From Methanocella_A sp963769045 (GTDB lineage: Archaea > Halobacteriota > Methanocellia > Methanocellales > Methanocellaceae): a DNA stretch of 64,000 nucleotides. The notes beneath the pieces were generated by a model, which had not been told where the DNA came from, made no database searches, and worked only from the letters and a program-made list of their open reading frames with translations. Shown here in pieces: positions 1 through 7,680 of this stretch; the first letter of the stretch is position 1, and each line of letters starts with the position of its first letter. Position numbers and translations under genes: made by a program. The stretch lies in assembly GCA_963769045.1 (NCBI GenBank), contig CAVYKK010000027.1, forward strand, positions 19,868 to 83,867, written 5' to 3'.

Positions 1-25
1 ATCGCACACAGGTTCGGGTGACACG

Positions 26-373
26 ATGACCGGAGAAGTACAGATTAACATGATCTCCGAGCGCATGCTCAAATCCCTCTCCACTATGGAGAAAGTGACA
101 ATGATCCTGGAAGACGTCATGCACGGCAAGGTCGTCATCCTCGAGCACGGACTGGACCCCTTCGAGGAGGCCCGGCTGATCGAGACCACGATGACCCGGG
201 TGGACGACGTTTTCACCGGCATCGAGATACAGAGCTATCCGCATGAGTCGAAGCGCCCGTTGCTGGAAAGGCTGCTCAACGGCAACAAGCGGCACATGAC
301 CGTCATCGGCCCTGCCGATCGCATGAAGACCCTTTGCCGTGAGCACGACCTGATCACCGCAATGATAACCTGA
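26..373 (+). CDS. DUF2073 family protein
   Basis: A 115-residue soluble protein of the archaeal DUF2073 type, with no signal peptide or membrane segment. It has an alpha/beta pattern with a conserved-looking centre (EHGLDPFEEARLIE) and ends in a short basic C-terminal part. The function is unknown. In methanogens this family usually sits between an Era-like GTPase gene, which would lie upstream of the window, and a zinc-ribbon gene, which follows here after only 10 bases, so the two are probably co-transcribed. The ATG at 26 follows a GGTG-like ribosome site. The family assignment comes from recall of sequence pattern and context, without a profile search. Confidence 0.75.
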   Translation: MTGEVQINMISERMLKSLSTMEKVTMILEDVMHGKVVILEHGLDPFEEARLIETTMTRVDDVFTGIEIQSYPHESKRPLLERLLNGNKRHMTVIGPADRMKTLCREHDLITAMIT

Positions 374-383
374 GGCTGAAGCG

Positions 384-926
384 ATGCCCCACAAATGCCT
401 GGACTGTAAGAACGTCGTCGAGAGCGGCACTATAGATCTCCAGAAGGGATGCCCCATATGCGGGGGCAAGAAGTTCCAGTACATCCGCCCGAAGCCGCAG
501 CCCGAAGACCGGCAGCAGACGGTTTCCGATTACGTTTCCCGGGCCGCGCTCCGGGAGCCACAGCTGGAGGCCAAAGAATCGCCCATCTCACGCATTCCCG
601 GCCGTAAGCCGAAGGAACCCTCAAAGGACTATACGCACGTCGAAGCCACTCCCATAAAGCCGACGGAGCACAGGCCGACGGAGCACAGGCCGACGGAGCA
701 CAGGCAGATCGCAAAAGCGAAGCCGGCTGCCAGAGACGATATTACCCAGGGCGAACATATCGAGAGCATCAGAATTGTCGAGAACGGCACCTACGACATC
801 AACCTGCCACTGCTTCTAAGTCGCAAAGAGCTGGTCATGTCCAGGGAAGAGGGCAACTATACGGTCGACCTCAACTCGGCAATGAAGCCTGAGAAAAAGA
901 AACACAAAGGTCACAAAGGGCACTAA
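384..926 (+). CDS. Zn-ribbon protein, OapC/ArvC-like
   Basis: A 180-residue protein with an N-terminal zinc ribbon (C5-x2-C8 and C23-x2-C26), a hydrophilic low-complexity linker and a compact C-terminal segment (about residues 123-165, IESIRIVENGTYDINLPLLL) typical of archaeal OapC-like proteins. The linker holds three exact PTEHR repeats (residues 93-107), encoded by three perfect 15-bp DNA repeats at 660-704. The last residues (HKGHKGH) are encoded by an intergenic-type repeat that runs on past the stop codon. It lies 10 bases after the DUF2073 gene, so the two probably form one operon. No enzymatic function can be assigned; the ribbon suggests nucleic-acid or protein binding. Confidence 0.72.
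   Translation: MPHKCLDCKNVVESGTIDLQKGCPICGGKKFQYIRPKPQPEDRQQTVSDYVSRAALREPQLEAKESPISRIPGRKPKEPSKDYTHVEATPIKPTEHRPTEHRPTEHRQIAKAKPAARDDITQGEHIESIRIVENGTYDINLPLLLSRKELVMSREEGNYTVDLNSAMKPEKKKHKGHKGH
660..704 (+). repeat. Three perfect 15-bp tandem repeats in the zinc-ribbon gene
   Basis: The unit CCGACGGAGCACAGG occurs three times in a row without mismatch, in frame, and encodes PTEHR three times. It lies in the low-complexity linker of the zinc-ribbon protein. Confidence 0.9.
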
Positions 927-937
927 AGTCACAAAGG
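903..937 (+). repeat. CACAAAGG-type repeat crossing a stop codon
   Basis: Four degenerate 9-base units (CACAAAGGT, CACAAAGGG, CACTAAAGT, CACAAAGGT) start inside the zinc-ribbon coding sequence and run past its TAA. They match the arm units of the larger intergenic hairpins at 50566, 53378 and 59468, but no inverted partner is visible here. Confidence 0.75.
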
Positions 938-1025
938 TTATTGATAGATACTATCCGCCGGTAATTTTTCTATGTTTTTGAAAAAATTGTGGACGTAGCC
1001 CTCGTCTATTGTGGCCTTTATGCCC

Positions 1026-1511
1026 TTAATATTTCGGACGATAGAAGAACGTCGGTATGCTGTCCGTATTATTCTGCGTAATCGGCCGGTCCACGGTGCT
1101 GCCCTTTATCTCCAGCGTATCGACGGGCACCTGGAACTTTGCGTTTCTGTCGTACATGTACATTCCGCCGGACAACTGTCCCTGGTCTTTAGCCACGAGC
1201 ATTGCCGACTGGGCCGAGGTGTCGATGCTGACCAGACTGACGTTGCCCAGGACCGAGACCTGATCGACGATTGCCGGCTGTACGACTTTAGCGCCAAAAA
1301 ATATGGAAAAGATCCTTGTCATGAAGCTGGTCGTATAGTTCACGGTAATGTTGAAATCGGAGCCGTCCGGCTCTATTGTCATCTTCGTGATATGCACGCC
1401 CGGTTCGGCAGGCGTCGCTGCAGCCGCCGGCGTAACGACCAGGAAAAAGGCCGCGATAGCGATTGCTACAACAATCGCCAACATAGCCAGTATAGGTTTA
1501 CCAGGCATCAT
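1026..1511 (-). CDS. Secreted or membrane-anchored protein of unknown function
   Basis: About 161 residues. A hydrophobic N-terminal segment (residues about 5-28, PILAMLAIVVAIAIAAFFLV) looks like a signal peptide or anchor, and an extracellular-type domain rich in Asn, Thr and Ser follows, with possible N-glycosylation sequons (NIT, NVS, NNT). I do not recognise the family; the charge-poor beta pattern could fit a small extracellular beta-sandwich. The start is placed at the ATG at 1511 because a strong GGGGGG ribosome site lies just upstream; an ATG at 1523 would put that site inside the gene. It is divergent from pyrH with about 220 bases between them. Confidence 0.6.
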   Translation of the reverse strand: MMPGKPILAMLAIVVAIAIAAFFLVVTPAAAATPAEPGVHITKMTIEPDGSDFNITVNYTTSFMTRIFSIFFGAKVVQPAIVDQVSVLGNVSLVSIDTSAQSAMLVAKDQGQLSGGMYMYDRNAKFQVPVDTLEIKGSTVDRPITQNNTDSIPTFFYRPKY

Positions 1512-1733
1512 ATCCCCCCGCATTTACTAATTTTCCGCTTATTGCTTTGCGAGGATATAAAGCTTATCAGGCGTTTGGCGGTTTTTTATCAGTTTCAATC
1601 GATGACTGGTGAATAACCTCACATTTATATACTGTCATCGCTATTTTGTATCAGCGCGCCTCAGTGTATACGCAGTCTCATACCGGGATATGGGGCATTA
1701 TACTGCTGATGCGCAAGCGAGGTAAAGAGTACT

Positions 1734-2405
1734 ATGAAGATCGTCGTCAAGGTCGGCGGCTCGGCCATCGCGCAGGGGCTGGATGCCCGCCGGTTCAGGG
1801 AGTACGCCGAAGTGATCAAGAGTCTGGCGAAAGAGCACACGGTCCTCATCGTCATCGGCGGCGGCAGTCCGGCAAGGGACTACATCAACGTGTCGAAGGA
1901 GCTCGGGGCCAACAACTCGATCCTGGATTACATCGGCATCGGCGTGTCCCGGCTGAACGCCCGGCTGCTCATCTCCGCGCTTGGGGACATCGCATACCCA
2001 CAGCCGCCCTATGACTATGAGGAGGCGGGGCTCGCCATGTATACCGGCAAAGTTGTAGTCATGGGAGGCGTGGTGCCCGGCCAGACGACCGACGCGGTCG
2101 CAGCCATCCTTGCTGAGTACGTGCACGCGGACCTGCTGCTGCGGACGACGTCGGTCGACGGCGTCTACACGGCAGACCCGAAGCTGGACAAGAACGCCAG
2201 AAAGATCGACCACATGACGCCAGAGGAGCTGGTCCACATGGTGACCAAGATCGAGATGACCGCCGGCGCGAACAACATCTTCGACCCGCTGGGCGCCCAG
2301 ATCGTGAAGCGCTCGAAGATACCTATGATCGTCGTCAGCGGCACGCATCCGGACAACCTCATCAAAGCGGTCAGCGGCCAGCGCATTGGTACGCTGATCA
2401 AGTGA
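1734..2405 (+). CDS. pyrH: UMP kinase (archaeal type)
   Basis: A 223-residue amino-acid-kinase fold enzyme that phosphorylates UMP to UDP with ATP in cytoplasmic pyrimidine nucleotide synthesis. The N-terminal KVGGSAIA glycine loop, the VIGGGSPARDYI segment, the VPGQTTDAVAAILAE region and the TSVDGVYTADPK nucleotide-binding stretch are all present in order. The length matches archaeal UMP kinases, which are shorter than many bacterial ones. The ATG at 1734 follows a GAGGTAAAGAG ribosome site. A hydrogenase-maturation protease gene follows after 4 bases, so the two are likely co-transcribed even though the functions are unrelated. Confidence 0.93.
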   Translation: MKIVVKVGGSAIAQGLDARRFREYAEVIKSLAKEHTVLIVIGGGSPARDYINVSKELGANNSILDYIGIGVSRLNARLLISALGDIAYPQPPYDYEEAGLAMYTGKVVVMGGVVPGQTTDAVAAILAEYVHADLLLRTTSVDGVYTADPKLDKNARKIDHMTPEELVHMVTKIEMTAGANNIFDPLGAQIVKRSKIPMIVVSGTHPDNLIKAVSGQRIGTLIK

Positions 2406-2409
2406 TGTC

Positions 2410-2868
2410 ATGAAAAAGATTGTCGTTTTAGGCGTGGGGAATCGCCTCATGGGCGATGACGGTTTCGGCCCCCGCATCATCGAAGCGCTCGAGAAGCGCG
2501 AGATACCGTCGAACGTCGAGCTGATCGACGCAGGAGTAGGCGGCATGGCTATCCTCAGCTGGATTGAGGGTGCGGATAAGGTGATTATCATCGACTCGGT
2601 GCAGACGAACAACGAGCCGCCCGGCACTGTCTACCGTTTTACCGATAAGGAGCTGCCGCCATCGGACATGTTCATGCTCTCGCTGCACGACCTCAACCTC
2701 GTGGATACCATTAACATCGGGCGTGTCGTCCAGAAGATGCCGGAAGAGATCATTATCTTCGGCGTGGAAGTGAAGCGTGTCGCTCAGTTCGATGACAGGC
2801 TGACGCCCGAGGTCGAGGCGGCCATGGCCGAGGTCATCGATCTCGTGATGGAAGAGATAAGGGAATAG
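2410..2868 (+). CDS. Hydrogenase maturation protease (HycI/HybD/FrhD-like)
   Basis: A 152-residue nickel-dependent endopeptidase that trims the C-terminus of a [NiFe]-hydrogenase large subunit after nickel insertion. The family signature GVGNRLMGDDGFGPRI is near the N-terminus; the metal-binding acidic residue in the IIIDSV strand and the histidine in the SLHDLNL segment are also visible. Methanogens use such proteases for the F420-reducing, methyl-viologen-reducing or Ech-type hydrogenases; which one is served here cannot be decided, because no hydrogenase subunit gene lies in this window. It starts 4 bases after pyrH. Confidence 0.88.
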   Translation: MKKIVVLGVGNRLMGDDGFGPRIIEALEKREIPSNVELIDAGVGGMAILSWIEGADKVIIIDSVQTNNEPPGTVYRFTDKELPPSDMFMLSLHDLNLVDTINIGRVVQKMPEEIIIFGVEVKRVAQFDDRLTPEVEAAMAEVIDLVMEEIRE

Positions 2869-2888
2869 CGTTTATGTTTTATCTGTCC

Positions 2889-2911
2889 GGCCGCTCGCGC
2901 GCGCACGCGTG
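2889..2911. repeat. Alternating CG-rich intergenic core (copy 1)
   Basis: A pyrimidine-purine alternating run (CCGCTCGCGCGCGCACGCGTG) sits in the gap between the protease gene and the next gene. The same core recurs at 7432-7454, 8526-8548 (inverted), 14835-14855, 20211-20230 (inverted) and 55583-55611. Such runs can adopt Z-form DNA; the function is unknown. Confidence 0.7.
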
Positions 2912-3043
2912 TCCCGACATCTTTACCTGTCTCATGGCCGGGGTAATCAGTCGTTTCCCTTGACACGGTGTCTATCCCGATACCATGTTACTTTGCATTT
3001 ATTTTGTCGAGCTTTTATCCGCCCGTTCCCCGACATATGAAAC

Positions 3044-3400
3044 ATGTCATTGTTTGAAATGACCTCGGGCTCACGCTACGTTAAACTGGTCTTCGACGCC
3101 CATGAGCTTAGCGTGATACGGGCTGCCTGCGCTTCTGTTTCTGATGAAGAACATGATAAACTGGGTGGTATGACAACTGCTGAGCTGGAGCAGGCCGCTA
3201 GCCAGGCACGGAAGGCGACCGAGTCCGAAGTAGCCGGCAGGCTTGTCATGCTGTTCAAGCCGGGCCAGGAGATATTAATCGAGCGGGAAGACCTGGAGCC
3301 GGTGCTGGCATGTGTGGAGACCTACGGGCAGAGCGTCCCGAAAGAACATACTGAGGCTCTAAATAGTGCGCGGGAAAAAATTCGCCGGTGCCTGGATTAG
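3044..3400 (+). CDS. Hypothetical protein, 118 aa
   Basis: A small acidic, probably soluble protein (118 residues) with no signal peptide or recognised motif. The predicted pattern is a short beta-rich start (RYVKLVFDAHEL), then helices rich in Glu and Ala. An ATG at 3059 is an alternative start. It is convergent with the downstream RMD1-like gene and their ends overlap by 4 bases, which supports a real gene of this length. A 175-base gap upstream contains the CG-alternating repeat. I do not recognise the family. Confidence 0.5.
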   Translation: MSLFEMTSGSRYVKLVFDAHELSVIRAACASVSDEEHDKLGGMTTAELEQAASQARKATESEVAGRLVMLFKPGQEILIEREDLEPVLACVETYGQSVPKEHTEALNSAREKIRRCLD

Positions 3401-4527
3401 AGTCCGTGCGGCAGGATTGCGATCACTTCAAACGCGATGAGCAGGATGATGATGATCTCGGTGATCAGCGCGACCTTACTGTAAGAAATTTCCTGTGCCG
3501 TCGAGTACAGGTCCTCCAGCGCGTCGATCTTGTGGGTGACGATGTTCTCGTAGTCTTTTACCTTGAGCAGCTTCAGCATGTGCTCGTAGGCGCCCTGGTA
3601 GTACCAGTCCGCGGTCACCTTCAGCGGGTTCATCAAGTCCTCGATGTTGTCCAGAATGTCCAGCTTGAACTCGCTCACCTTGAGCAGCGACCGTTCCAGC
3701 CGCCTCGGGGCCTGCGTGAAGATAGTCGACTTCTGCGCCGTCTTTATGGCCTTGAACGCCTGGCCGATTTCGCTGTCGATCTTCCAGTCGTAGATATGAT
3801 AGAGGAACGACAGCGCCAGCGCCAGTTCCAGGTACAGCCTGAGGTCGTTGAAGTAGTCGTCGCAACCCTTCACGAACGCCGCCTCGTAGGAGACGAGGAA
3901 CAGGTCTTCGTCGTAGTACGAGATGTCGTGAGACAGCTTATCCGCAATCTCCTTGCCGTGCAGCGTCCTGGGCGAGGACTCGCCGGACAGGAACCGGGTG
4001 ATCTCGGCGCCGAACTGACTCTTCAGCCCGCTCTGGTCGATGGCAGGCTCATATTTGTCCAGCTTGAGCATGCTGAACTTCTTGGTGTTGGGGAAGTACG
4101 CCCGTATCCTGGTGATACCGGGGCGGATCCGCTCGCGTATCTCGGCCATTTTTCTCGCGATGTACGCGTTCAGGTCCAGGCCGTCGACGAAGATGCCGTT
4201 GACGTGCATCGCGGTGATCGCCTCGCTGACTGTCATGCCCTCGGGCACTTCGAACTCCAGCCGTATAATGGCTACGCCAATGCCGTACACATCGGCAAAC
4301 GCCTGTACTTTAGTGATCTTGTTCAGCTCTTCCGCGACGATTAGTCCGGTCAGTCCGGCGCCCAGCGCCACTTCCACCGGCTTGCTGTACTCGGTGCCTG
4401 CCTGTACCTTGAAGATGCTGGACAGTGTGGCCTTATCGACCTCACCGCCGATGTCGAACGATACGAGAAAAGCGAGCTTGCCCTTGAGTACGGTCAGGCT
4501 CGGGTTAGGCTGGGGCACAAATATCAA
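3397..4527 (-). CDS. RMD1/YagE family (DUF155) protein
   Basis: A 376-residue protein resembling the DUF155/RMD1 family: a mixed alpha/beta N-terminal half, an aromatic-rich middle (LALALSFLYHIYDWKID), a helical region ending in DYENIVTHKIDALEDLYSTA, then a single C-terminal membrane helix (LITEIIIILLIAFEVIAIL) with a very short tail. In yeast, RMD1-type proteins are linked to microtubule and mitochondrial functions, but the archaeal role is unknown. The tail-anchored layout suggests a membrane-associated protein with its bulk in the cytoplasm. The ATG at 4527 is followed closely by the conserved-looking region, so the start seems right. Confidence 0.7.
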   Translation of the reverse strand: MIFVPQPNPSLTVLKGKLAFLVSFDIGGEVDKATLSSIFKVQAGTEYSKPVEVALGAGLTGLIVAEELNKITKVQAFADVYGIGVAIIRLEFEVPEGMTVSEAITAMHVNGIFVDGLDLNAYIARKMAEIRERIRPGITRIRAYFPNTKKFSMLKLDKYEPAIDQSGLKSQFGAEITRFLSGESSPRTLHGKEIADKLSHDISYYDEDLFLVSYEAAFVKGCDDYFNDLRLYLELALALSFLYHIYDWKIDSEIGQAFKAIKTAQKSTIFTQAPRRLERSLLKVSEFKLDILDNIEDLMNPLKVTADWYYQGAYEHMLKLLKVKDYENIVTHKIDALEDLYSTAQEISYSKVALITEIIIILLIAFEVIAILPHGL

Positions 4528-4623
4528 TCATCCTTGAACAATTTGATGCTAATATGGCAAACATACCGTATATATCTTTTCTTTTCATACAAAACCGGCA
4601 AGCACCACGGCATGCAGATTAAT

Positions 4624-5457
4624 TCAGAAGAAGGTGGTGCTGTCTGGCCAGAACGTTGCCGAAACCTCCCGGCTGTCCTCGTTGGCGATCACGAAGTAGT
4701 AGTCGTCGGCTGGCTTGATCTCGGGCAGGGTGGATACGGTTTTTCCACCAGGCATAATCGAAACGACCGGCGCAGACACGTTGACGTATGGCACGTTGAT
4801 GCTCGCGTCCCATTCAGGCCCGACAAGGCCTGATCGGTTAAGCCAGAGCGCGTGACCCGAGAGGTCGACGTGCTGTAAATCGCCATTTGCGGCTGCGTTT
4901 CTCAGCATTTTAAATCCTTCACCGTCCACCAGGGCCAGCAAGACACGGGCGTCCGTCGGCGAATAGCTGCCCCTGACGAGCATCGGTGGCAGCGGGAGAT
5001 AGCCCCCGCCAATAGCGTTTGCACGGACAATGTGATAGTACCATGCCGACCCGGCGGGAATCGTCATGAAGTCATCGCCACTCGCGATGTCTAACATCCC
5101 GATGGTGTTCATGACTTTCTTTCGGTCGCCGTCGACGATGACGTCGAAACGGTACGGTGAGGCATATTCATGGTATCGCACCTGGATCTTGACGTCCGTC
5201 AGGTTGGCCGGGCCGTTGAGATACCCTTTTTCGGCGTCGGCGGTAACCGGGTTAATAGACGCTGTATAGTGGGCATCGGGCCAGGATAGGACCTCAGCGA
5301 CGCTCGGATCCTTGAGGGCTGTTTTAAGTGCGATATCCGTGGCGTTCGCTGCGCATTCGCTGTAACCCGGGCTCACGCGCTCGAGGATCACAACGGCAAG
5401 TAGCACCAGGATTGCGCCGATGAGCAAGGCCAGGAGCCGGATGGCAAGTTTTCGCAT
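4624..5457 (-). CDS. Membrane-anchored extracellular protein, unknown
   Basis: About 277 residues from the ATG at 5457. A basic MRK start is followed by a hydrophobic segment (LAIRLLALLIGAILVLLAVVIL) that fits an uncleaved signal anchor; the remaining 250 residues are likely outside the cell and contain several N-glycosylation sequons. Upstream in-frame codons reach 5568, but the hydrophobic segment directly after MRKLAIR argues for the shorter start. I do not recognise the family. It stands between the RMD1-like gene and a divergently transcribed TatD-like gene. Confidence 0.55.
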   Translation of the reverse strand: MRKLAIRLLALLIGAILVLLAVVILERVSPGYSECAANATDIALKTALKDPSVAEVLSWPDAHYTASINPVTADAEKGYLNGPANLTDVKIQVRYHEYASPYRFDVIVDGDRKKVMNTIGMLDIASGDDFMTIPAGSAWYYHIVRANAIGGGYLPLPPMLVRGSYSPTDARVLLALVDGEGFKMLRNAAANGDLQHVDLSGHALWLNRSGLVGPEWDASINVPYVNVSAPVVSIMPGGKTVSTLPEIKPADDYYFVIANEDSREVSATFWPDSTTFF

Positions 5458-5570
5458 ACAGGTCGCCAATGAATAAACGGCAAAAGTCGAATAAAAGGCT
5501 TCTCTCGCGATCATGTAAGAAGCTTTAATCCTGATCGCAGCGTTGGTGTCACTGATGGAAGCCTGCAAAG

Positions 5571-6401
5571 CTGCCGATCACCGACGACCACATGCACCTG
5601 AACCCCGGAAGAGGCCGGGGCATCGAGGCGATCAAGGAGTTCCGCAACGCCGGGGGCACCCATGTGCTCATTGTCTCGCTGCCGGCCAGCGAAATGGGCA
5701 TGGGTATCCACAGCGCGCAGAGCTATCACGAGCTATATAACCAGACCATCAATGTAGTGCGGCATGCGAACGAGATAGTTCACGCCTATGCAGTGGTAGG
5801 CGTCCACCCGGCGGAGTTCATCGGGCTGGCCGAGTCCATGGGCATCGAGAAAGCTTACGAGATCGTTAAAGATGGGCTGGAGATCGCGGCGAAATACGTG
5901 GCTGAAGGCAAGGCGATCGCTCTCAAGTCCGGAAGGCCGCACTATCCCGTCTCTCCGGAGCTGTGGGAGCGCTCCAACGCGCTGATGCGCTACGCCATGG
6001 ACCTCTGCGTGGACCAGGGCTGTGCGCTGCAGCTGCACACGGAAAGCGAGCCAGGGACGTTTGAGTCGATTTCGGCCATTGCAAAAGAGGAGCACCTGCC
6101 CGCATGGCGGACGATCAAGCACTTCTCGCCGCCAGCCGTCCGCGAGTGCGAGACGTTGAATGTCTTCCCGTCTGTCATTGCCTCGAAAGGGGCGCTGGAA
6201 GAGGCGTTATCACAGGGCACCCGGTTTACACTTGAGACCGATTACTGCGACGACCCCAACCGGCCCGGCGCCGTCCTGGGGCCGAAGACCGTGCCGCGCA
6301 AGACCAAAGAGGCCATCAGGAACGGCATACCGGAAGAGGTCTTTTTTAAGATTCACAAGGAAAATCCCGAGAAGTGCTACGGTATAAAAATCGAGCTTTA
6401 A
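5571..6401 (+). CDS. TatD family metal-dependent hydrolase
   Basis: About 276 residues, an amidohydrolase-superfamily TIM barrel of the archaeal TatD type. Visible metal-site elements are the N-terminal HMHLNP (HxH), ALKSGRPHYP, LQLHTES, IKHFSPP and ETDYCDDP. The first ATG in the frame, at 5592, is the codon between the two histidines of HxH, so translation from it would lose the first metal ligand. The frame is open upstream to a TGA at 5553, and a CTG at 5571 with GGAA upstream would restore LPITDDHMH. A non-canonical start or an indel near 5555 is implied. The substrate is unknown; family members include DNases and other hydrolases. Confidence 0.75.
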   Translation: MPITDDHMHLNPGRGRGIEAIKEFRNAGGTHVLIVSLPASEMGMGIHSAQSYHELYNQTINVVRHANEIVHAYAVVGVHPAEFIGLAESMGIEKAYEIVKDGLEIAAKYVAEGKAIALKSGRPHYPVSPELWERSNALMRYAMDLCVDQGCALQLHTESEPGTFESISAIAKEEHLPAWRTIKHFSPPAVRECETLNVFPSVIASKGALEEALSQGTRFTLETDYCDDPNRPGAVLGPKTVPRKTKEAIRNGIPEEVFFKIHKENPEKCYGIKIEL

Positions 6402-6413
6402 TATTTTAAACTA

Positions 6414-6557
6414 CCTTGGCGCTCCTGGCTACCTGGCGCCCTTGGCGAGCGTGACAGTAGTCACATAGCCAGGGCAGAGCATGCATCGCTAATGTTGTAT
6501 AGGCATGCGACTCCTGTCACGCCCGCCAAGGGCGCCAGGTAGCCAGGAGCGCCAAGG
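6414..6557. repeat. Long inverted repeat with 44-bp arms
   Basis: Arms at 6414-6457 and 6514-6557 are reverse complements over 44 bases with one mismatch, separated by 56 bases. The arms contain degenerate CCTGGC/CCTTGGC units. The right flank (GCCAAGGATTTTTAC at 6551) recurs at 7524. This is the only content seen in the 210-base gap between the TatD-like gene and the convergent lipoprotein gene; it could end transcripts from both sides. Confidence 0.85.
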
Positions 6558-6611
6558 ATTTTTACAGTTCTACCCATTAATTATTATGTGCGCGCGAAGG
6601 CGCCCGCCAGG

Positions 6612-7250
6612 TTATAAAATGTTTGACTTCGGGAAAATGCCCTTGTTTTCGACCAGGCAGGAATAGTCATGCCGTACAGAAAACGGCCGATATGTCAGGT
6701 TGCTAAACGACGAATTATCGCTGACGAGGGGTAGCGACTCGTTTTTAACGAGGGTAACGTCCATCGATCGCCAGGTATCTCCGACCTTTAATGTGGTATT
6801 CATACCGTGATCGGCGGCATATATCGTCCCACTGGCATCTATTTCCCTGATCACCAGTCCAGAGTCCAGGGTAAAGGGTAGCGCGTAGATGCCCCGGTAC
6901 CGGGCCGTCGAGTAACTTCCCGCCGGGTGAGAGTACACATTGTATGTGCCGTACATGATCTTCAGGTCGTCATTCACGGCCGGGTATTGTTCCCGAAATC
7001 CCTGTGACCCGTTGTAGTCAAACGGATGAGGCACGGGGCACGGCACGGGTATGTAAAGGACAGTCCCGTTACCTTCCAGGATCGTGGCATTGTCAACATA
7101 TTCCTCGTATAAAGCCACATATTTATCTCTGGGTAAGGGGCTGATCGTGCCATGATCGGATGTTTCAGGGGCAGAGCAGCCACAGGCTACTAAAATGACA
7201 GATGTGATTAAGATTAATAGCAATGCAATTTTTAATAAGGCATCTGTCAT
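6612..7250 (-). CDS. Putative lipoprotein, unknown function
   Basis: A 212-residue protein with an N-terminal hydrophobic segment (residues about 5-22) ending in LVAC, a plausible lipobox with Cys23 as the modified residue. The mature part is beta-rich, has several Asn-X-Ser/Thr sequons and is probably extracellular. No family is recognised. The gene is convergent with the TatD-like gene, and the long inverted repeat separates the two. A 430-base gap with repeats lies upstream of its start. Confidence 0.55.
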   Translation of the reverse strand: MTDALLKIALLLILITSVILVACGCSAPETSDHGTISPLPRDKYVALYEEYVDNATILEGNGTVLYIPVPCPVPHPFDYNGSQGFREQYPAVNDDLKIMYGTYNVYSHPAGSYSTARYRGIYALPFTLDSGLVIREIDASGTIYAADHGMNTTLKVGDTWRSMDVTLVKNESLPLVSDNSSFSNLTYRPFSVRHDYSCLVENKGIFPKSNIL

Positions 7251-7362
7251 AACATCGCTTCAGTTGATCATGCTTTCTGGAAAATATAAAGGCTATGTCA
7301 TGATCATTGAACCGTTTTTGAAAACGGGTACACAAAATAAAAAATGTAAAAATGGGATAGGC

Positions 7363-7379
7363 AACCGGTTTTTCCGGTT
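7363..7379. other. Small intergenic hairpin
   Basis: AACCGG-TTTTT-CCGGTT forms a 6-bp stem with a 5-base loop upstream of the lipoprotein gene. Whether it acts in RNA or DNA is unknown. Confidence 0.4.
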
Positions 7380-7393
7380 ACTGTTATAAGGGG

Positions 7394-7517
7394 ATGAAAA
7401 ACGGGCAGGGCATCGTTGCAGGCCGGACGGGCGCTCGCGCGCGCACGCGTGACCAGGACGAAGGTTTCTCTTTATACGAGCAGGCTTCGAGGTCTTCGAT
7501 TCTTATAAGTTTTTCAT
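7394..7517. repeat. CG-core element (copy 2) with ATGAAAAAC ends
   Basis: A 124-bp unit bounded by ATGAAAAAC (7394-7402) and its reverse complement GTTTTTCAT (7509-7517). The left flank continues GGGCAGGGC, and an alternating CG core lies at 7432-7454. The same ends and left flank occur at 8487-8589, where the 23-bp core is present as its exact reverse complement. The rest of the 7251-7680 gap holds the AACCGG hairpin, a GCCAAGGATTTTTAC repeat at 7524 and a second CGCGCGAAGGCG motif at 7583, but no gene. Confidence 0.8.
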
Positions 7518-7680
7518 AGGCGCGCCAAGGATTTTTACTGTTCTATACCGTGCGTCGAGATTGAACACGATGAAAAGTCATACGCGCGCGAAGGCGGCCG
7601 CCAGCCAGCTTCGTGTCATAGCCACGGCTACACGTCGAATTGTCGATAATAAAATGAGAAAAGTAACCGGGGAAACCCGA

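Noticed and set aside
3388..4344. Long open frame on the plus strand opposite the RMD1-like gene
   Set aside because: It reads as the antisense of a clear gene, with biased Val/Leu/Arg composition and no motifs. The GC-rich codon bias creates many such frames.
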